DNA from: CAZXYF01 sp964644705
Lineage (GTDB): Bacteria; Planctomycetota; Brocadiia; SM23-32
Length of the DNA: 8,859 bases
Direction of reading: 5' to 3'
NCBI GenBank assembly: GCA_964644705.1
Contig: CAZXYF010000128.1
Location: forward strand, 1-8,859
Positions within the stretch are counted from its first letter, which is position 1. The number at the start of each line of letters is the position of its first letter. Positions 5,960 to 8,859 of this stretch are shown here, one piece after another. The position numbers and the translations under genes are program-made. The notes beneath the pieces were generated by a model. It was not told the DNA's origin, ran no database searches, and worked only from the letters and a program-made list of their open reading frames with translations.

Positions 5960-5996
5960 ACGAATATTTCACAAACCTGAAACGTGAATTATTCGT
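5960..5996. promoter_or_regulatory. 13-bp inverted repeat, candidate operator or leader hairpin
   Basis: ACGAATATTTCAC (5960-5972) and GTGAATTATTCGT (5984-5996) are inverted copies with 12 of 13 matches, 11 bp apart. A shorter overlapping dyad TTTCA/TGAAA (5967-5971 and 5978-5982) lies within it. The AT-rich arms and half-helical-turn geometry suit a dimeric regulator. As RNA it would be a 13-bp stem with an 11-nt loop. It lies 83 bp before the ATPase ATG. Confidence 0.5.
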
Positions 5997-6079
5997 ACCC
6001 GGACCTCAGAAGTACTTTCACATTTCTCGCAGAGACAGAAACACATTGAGAACTCCCATCAACTTCAACAGGAGCTTCT

Positions 6080-7930
6080 ATGCTTATAACTATAGCAAGC
6101 GGTAAAGGCGGCACGGGCAAAACCACATTGGCGGTCAACATGGCGGCCACACTGGCCAGAAACAACCGGATTGATGAAGCGATACGTCTGCTTGACTGTG
6201 ACGTGGAGGAACCGGACGATCATCTCTTCGTGCAACCCAATTTTTCTCATCGGCATGAAGTAACTGTCATGCGACCCCGATGGGAGGAAGACAGCTGCAC
6301 CGGATGCGGCGCATGCCAGGAGGCCTGCAACTACAACGCCATCGCGGCCGTGCCGATCCCCGGACGTGATAAGAAAAAAGTAATGGTTTTCCCCGAACTC
6401 TGTCATGCATGCGGGACCTGCAGCTATGTTTGCCCGGAGGATGCCCTCATCGAGGAACCGGTCAGTATCGGTGAAGTTGAAGCCGACCCGGACGACGGTG
6501 AATTCTTTTTTGGTCACGGCACCCTCAATGTCGGTGAACCTCTGGCACCGGCCGTGGTGGAAGGGGTCAAAGAACATGTGGCCGACAACGGTATCACGCT
6601 GATCGATGCGGCTCCCGGCACCGCCTGCCCCGTGGTGGAAGCCATGAATGACGCCGATGTCTGCATACTCGTGACCGAACCGACCCCCTTCGGGCTCAAC
6701 GACCTCCGGCTGGCCCTGAACATGGCACTGAAGATGCGAATCCCCGCCGGCATCGTCGTGAATCGCTCAGATGGAGAAGACGAGATCATCCAGGGATACG
6801 CGGAGGACACCGGAGTACCCATTATCGGCCGTATTCCCTTCCGGCGCGACTTCGCGGAAACCTATTCTCGAGGAAATCTGTTGGTGGATGATTTCCCCGA
6901 ACTACAAGCACAACTCATGGCCATCTATGAGTCGGCAGGCGATCTGATCGGGACTGAACCTCCGGCCGTTCCCGAGGAACAGTTGCTGGGCGAAGCCACA
7001 CCAACCGATACCAGCCAGCCTCCGGAAGGTGGTGGAGGAAACTACCAGGAATGCACGGTGATCAGCGGCAAAGGGGGAACCGGCAAAACCACCGTGACGG
7101 GGGCCCTGGCGGCTTTGGCCGATGATCACGTGATGGCCGATTGCGACGTGGACGCCGCCGATCTTCACCTCCTGCTCAAACCAGACACACACGAAGTGCG
7201 CGAATTTTATGGCGGGCTTGAAGCCACCATTCGACCTCAGGATTGTACTGGCTGCGGACAGTGCGCCGAACTCTGCCACTTCGACGCGATTAAAGTAACC
7301 AGGCGCGATGAAAACGGCGCTCCCAAAACATACCAGGTCGATAATCTGGAATGCGAGGGATGCGGCCTGTGCGGTTATGTCTGCCCGGTAGATGCCATCG
7401 ATGTGAGAAAATCGAGAACGGGCCAGAGCTACGTCTCAGACATGAAATACGGCGTAATGTCTCACGCTCGACTGGGCATAGCAGAAGAAAACACCGGGAA
7501 ACTGGTGACTCGCGTTCGCGACCGCGCGTCGGATTTGACCGTCCAAAACGCCTGTTCGACAATTCTCGGCGACGGCTCGCCCGGCATGGGATGCCCGGTG
7601 ATTGCCTCGATCTCCGGTGTTGATATCGCCCTGGTGGTCACCGAACCCACCGTCTCCGGGGTGCACGACATGGAACGGGTACTGGAACTGTGTCAGCATT
7701 TCAGCGTCCAGAGCCTTGTCTGCATCAATAAATGCGACCTCAACCCCGAACAGGCAAACCGAATCCGATCCATGGCCGAAGATTTCGGCGGCCGCGTCAT
7801 CTGCGAAATACCGTTCGATCCGCAGGTCAATGCGGCACTGGCAGAAGGCCAAAATCTCATCGAATACGGTCAGGGGCCCGCGGCTGAGGCCGTTCGTGAG
7901 ATCTGGACTGAATTGAAAAAGGAGCTTTAA
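6080..7930 (+). CDS. tandem-fused MinD/Mrp-type ATPase with four 4Fe-4S ferredoxin motifs
   Basis: A 616-residue soluble protein built of two homologous ATPases in one chain. The N-half has a deviant Walker A GKGGTGKTT (8-16), a DCDVEEP switch (39-45), an inserted two-cluster ferredoxin (C73, C76, C79, C83 and C108, C111, C114, C118), Walker B-like LIDAAPG (174-180) and a CPVVEA segment (C183). The C-half repeats this order: GKGGTGKTT (330-338), DCDVDAA (354-360), ferredoxin cysteines C389, C392, C395, C399 and C425, C428, C431, C435, then GDGSPG (497-502) and CPVIAS (C505). A Pro/Glu/Gly-rich linker (about 292-322) joins them. In Desulfovibrio and many archaea the two ATPases are usually separate neighbouring genes, often beside NifX-like or 'orange protein' genes. 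A role in metal-cluster handling or cell division is proposed for relatives, but none is proven here. AGGAG (6070-6074) precedes the ATG, and the radical SAM gene follows after 4 bp. Confidence 0.92.
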   Translation: MLITIASGKGGTGKTTLAVNMAATLARNNRIDEAIRLLDCDVEEPDDHLFVQPNFSHRHEVTVMRPRWEEDSCTGCGACQEACNYNAIAAVPIPGRDKKKVMVFPELCHACGTCSYVCPEDALIEEPVSIGEVEADPDDGEFFFGHGTLNVGEPLAPAVVEGVKEHVADNGITLIDAAPGTACPVVEAMNDADVCILVTEPTPFGLNDLRLALNMALKMRIPAGIVVNRSDGEDEIIQGYAEDTGVPIIGRIPFRRDFAETYSRGNLLVDDFPELQAQLMAIYESAGDLIGTEPPAVPEEQLLGEATPTDTSQPPEGGGGNYQECTVISGKGGTGKTTVTGALAALADDHVMADCDVDAADLHLLLKPDTHEVREFYGGLEATIRPQDCTGCGQCAELCHFDAIKVTRRDENGAPKTYQVDNLECEGCGLCGYVCPVDAIDVRKSRTGQSYVSDMKYGVMSHARLGIAEENTGKLVTRVRDRASDLTVQNACSTILGDGSPGMGCPVIASISGVDIALVVTEPTVSGVHDMERVLELCQHFSVQSLVCINKCDLNPEQANRIRSMAEDFGGRVICEIPFDPQVNAALAEGQNLIEYGQGPAAEAVREIWTELKKEL

Positions 7931-7934
7931 TCAA

Positions 7935-8666
7935 TTGGAAATCAAAGGGTTTCAGAAAAACAGCATGATCGAATGGGAAGGGAGGCTCTCCTGCGTCATC
8001 TTCCTCCCTTATTGCAATCTCCGGTGCCCGTACTGTCACGCCGCTCATCTGCTGGAGCCCGAGGACACCCCAACCATTCCACGGGAACAAGTACTCAGCT
8101 ACATGCGGAATCAGGAAGGATGGCTGGACGGCGCGGCTATCACCGGCGGAGAACCAACACTCCACGGCGAGGAATTGCGCGAACTCATACGGGACATACG
8201 AGCAACGGGGCTGGATGTGCTTTTGGAAACCAACGGAACCAATCCCGATATGCTGGATGACCTTCTTTCCGAAGGGCTTTTGACTGCCCTGTCCATGGAC
8301 GTAAAAGGCCCGCTTGACCCCGATGGTTATGGGAAAATCACCCGGACCGATATGGATGTGAATGCACTGCGGACATCAATCGAGATCATCAAAAACAGCG
8401 GACTCGAATACGAGTTCCGAACGACCGTGGTGCCCGGTCTGGTTGGACCGGAGGAGCTCAAACACATTGCGCCGGAACTGGAAGGCGCCCGTGCACATGC
8501 ACTCCAGAACTTTCAGCCCGACCACTGTCTGGATCCAGCGATGCGCGAGATAACCCCATTCTCCCCCGACGAGATGGACGAACTGGCCGATATTTCCGAC
8601 CCGTATGTCGAGCGGGTTATTATCCGCGGCCGGGACCACGGGGTAATTCACGCCGCGGAAAACTGA
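7935..8666 (+). CDS. NrdG-like radical SAM activating enzyme
   Basis: A 243-residue radical SAM protein of the anaerobic ribonucleotide-reductase-activase type (NrdG2-like). The cluster motif CNLRCPYC gives C27, C31 and C34 (CxxxCxxC), which bind the 4Fe-4S cluster that cleaves S-adenosylmethionine. GGEPT (71-75), LETNG (97-101) and SMDVKGPL (120-127) are the further family landmarks. It lacks the extra ferredoxin insert of pyruvate formate-lyase activases. The TTG at 7935 is chosen because family members begin with a similar K(I/G)xGFQK segment before the barrel, and because GGAG (7921-7924) lies 10 nt upstream. The next Met (11) would remove that conserved start. It is 4 bp after the ATPase stop, so probably translationally coupled. 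No nrdD or other glycyl-radical enzyme gene is in the window, so the protein it activates, if any, is unknown. Confidence 0.9.
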   Translation: MEIKGFQKNSMIEWEGRLSCVIFLPYCNLRCPYCHAAHLLEPEDTPTIPREQVLSYMRNQEGWLDGAAITGGEPTLHGEELRELIRDIRATGLDVLLETNGTNPDMLDDLLSEGLLTALSMDVKGPLDPDGYGKITRTDMDVNALRTSIEIIKNSGLEYEFRTTVVPGLVGPEELKHIAPELEGARAHALQNFQPDHCLDPAMREITPFSPDEMDELADISDPYVERVIIRGRDHGVIHAAEN

Positions 8667-8731
8667 CCCTTACCCCAGACCTCCTGATCCGTTGGAAAAT
8701 ACAGTGAACCGCACGTAGTGGCTAATCGTCT

Positions 8732-8764
8732 GCCCCCCGGCACAGGGCCGGAGGAGGGTATTTT
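8732..8764 (+). terminator. candidate intrinsic terminator after the radical SAM gene
   Basis: A GC-rich hairpin: CCGGC (8737-8741) pairs with GCCGG (8747-8751) around a 5-nt loop. Further C-rich (8733-8736) and G-rich (8753-8758) flanks extend the stem imperfectly. TATTTT (8759-8764) follows. It lies 66 bp beyond the stop codon on the same strand. Confidence 0.55.
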
Positions 8765-8790
8765 GGCGCCGTAGTTCGGCTCCTTTTCTT
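8765..8790 (+). terminator. second candidate intrinsic terminator, in tandem
   Basis: GGCGCCG (8765-8771) pairs with CGGCTCC (8777-8783) with one mismatch and a 5-nt loop, and is followed at once by TTTTCTT (8784-8790). It abuts the T-tract of the preceding hairpin, so the two could act together to end the ATPase-radical SAM transcript. Confidence 0.5.
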
Positions 8791-8859
8791 ATCGAATTGA
8801 GGTACCTTTAGCACAAAAAGGTGTCAAGTTATTTTCCACTGTCCTGCTTTTGAGAATGG
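8791..8859. other. non-coding end of window
   Basis: No gene is visible in these last bases. A small dyad ACCTTT/AAAGGT (8804-8809 and 8817-8822, 7-nt loop) is present. It is AT-rich and could be the start of another promoter region outside the window. Confidence 0.4.

Larger units (their letters stand above)
5580..6079. other. 500-bp non-coding region upstream of the ATPase gene
   Basis: No credible gene was seen. It holds a 10-bp direct repeat TCCTCAGCCA (5600-5609 and 5649-5658), an ATGCCT/AGGCAT dyad (5626-5631 and 5644-5649), a bulged hairpin at 5722-5752, a candidate promoter at 5800-5827 and a long dyad at 5960-5996. The last three are listed separately. The length and density of symmetric elements suggest a controlled promoter region for the ATPase-radical SAM unit. 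Confidence 0.5.

Noticed and set aside
5580..6079. tRNA, CRISPR array or mobile-element remnant in the 500-bp non-coding region.
   Set aside because: No cloverleaf, regular repeat-spacer pattern, transposase remnant or terminal inverted repeat was seen. Only isolated short dyads and one 10-bp direct repeat are present.
8799..8827. Possible minus-strand promoter with TTGACA (8827-8822).
   Set aside because: The -35 is perfect, but no acceptable -10 lies 16-18 bp away (TACCTC at best), and the minus strand downstream has no gene nearby.

Overview
The window carries three gene clusters of an anaerobic, probably Gram-negative bacterium with moderately high GC. Complete ferrous-iron uptake genes, a radical SAM activase and an ATPase carrying four predicted 4Fe-4S clusters all point to anaerobic iron-sulfur metabolism. 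Tandem ferredoxin/MinD ATPases and TSUP permeases of this kind are common in Desulfobacterota (Desulfovibrio-like sulfate reducers). That assignment is an inference: no rRNA or other phylogenetic marker is present.

Region 1 (165-3596, + strand) is an iron operon. A strong sigma-70 promoter drives a DtxR-type regulator fused to a FeoA domain, then a stand-alone feoA (ATGA overlap), feoB, and a small Cys-rich FeoB-associated membrane protein. The regulator and transporter are therefore made from one transcript, and the operon encodes two FeoA domains. Inside the regulator gene a good Shine-Dalgarno plus GTG sits exactly at the DtxR/FeoA boundary, so a separate FeoA could also be made from it.

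Region 2 (3597-5579) starts with a convergent intergenic stretch and a minus-strand flavin-type split-barrel protein (PPOX family). After a divergent intergenic region come two TSUP (TauE/SafE) permease genes on the + strand. The first is cut after 28 codons by an assembly gap of 10 Ns (4636-4645). After the gap lies the C-terminal tail of an unidentified protein, then the complete second permease. The two permease starts are near-copies (67 of 84 bases by hand count). Upstream is a promoter with perfect -35 and -10 hexamers and a leader of about 160 nt that can form two mutually exclusive hairpins.

Region 3 (5580-8790) starts with 500 bp of non-coding DNA containing several dyads, including a 13-bp inverted repeat with 12 matches about 85 bp before the next gene. 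Then come a 616-residue protein that fuses two ferredoxin-containing MinD/Mrp-type ATPases, normally separate genes, and, four bases later, an NrdG-like radical SAM activase with a TTG start. The unit ends in two tandem hairpins with T-rich tails. The fused ATPase with its translationally coupled radical SAM partner, and no NrdD substrate in view, is the most unusual arrangement here. Its function cannot be read from the sequence.
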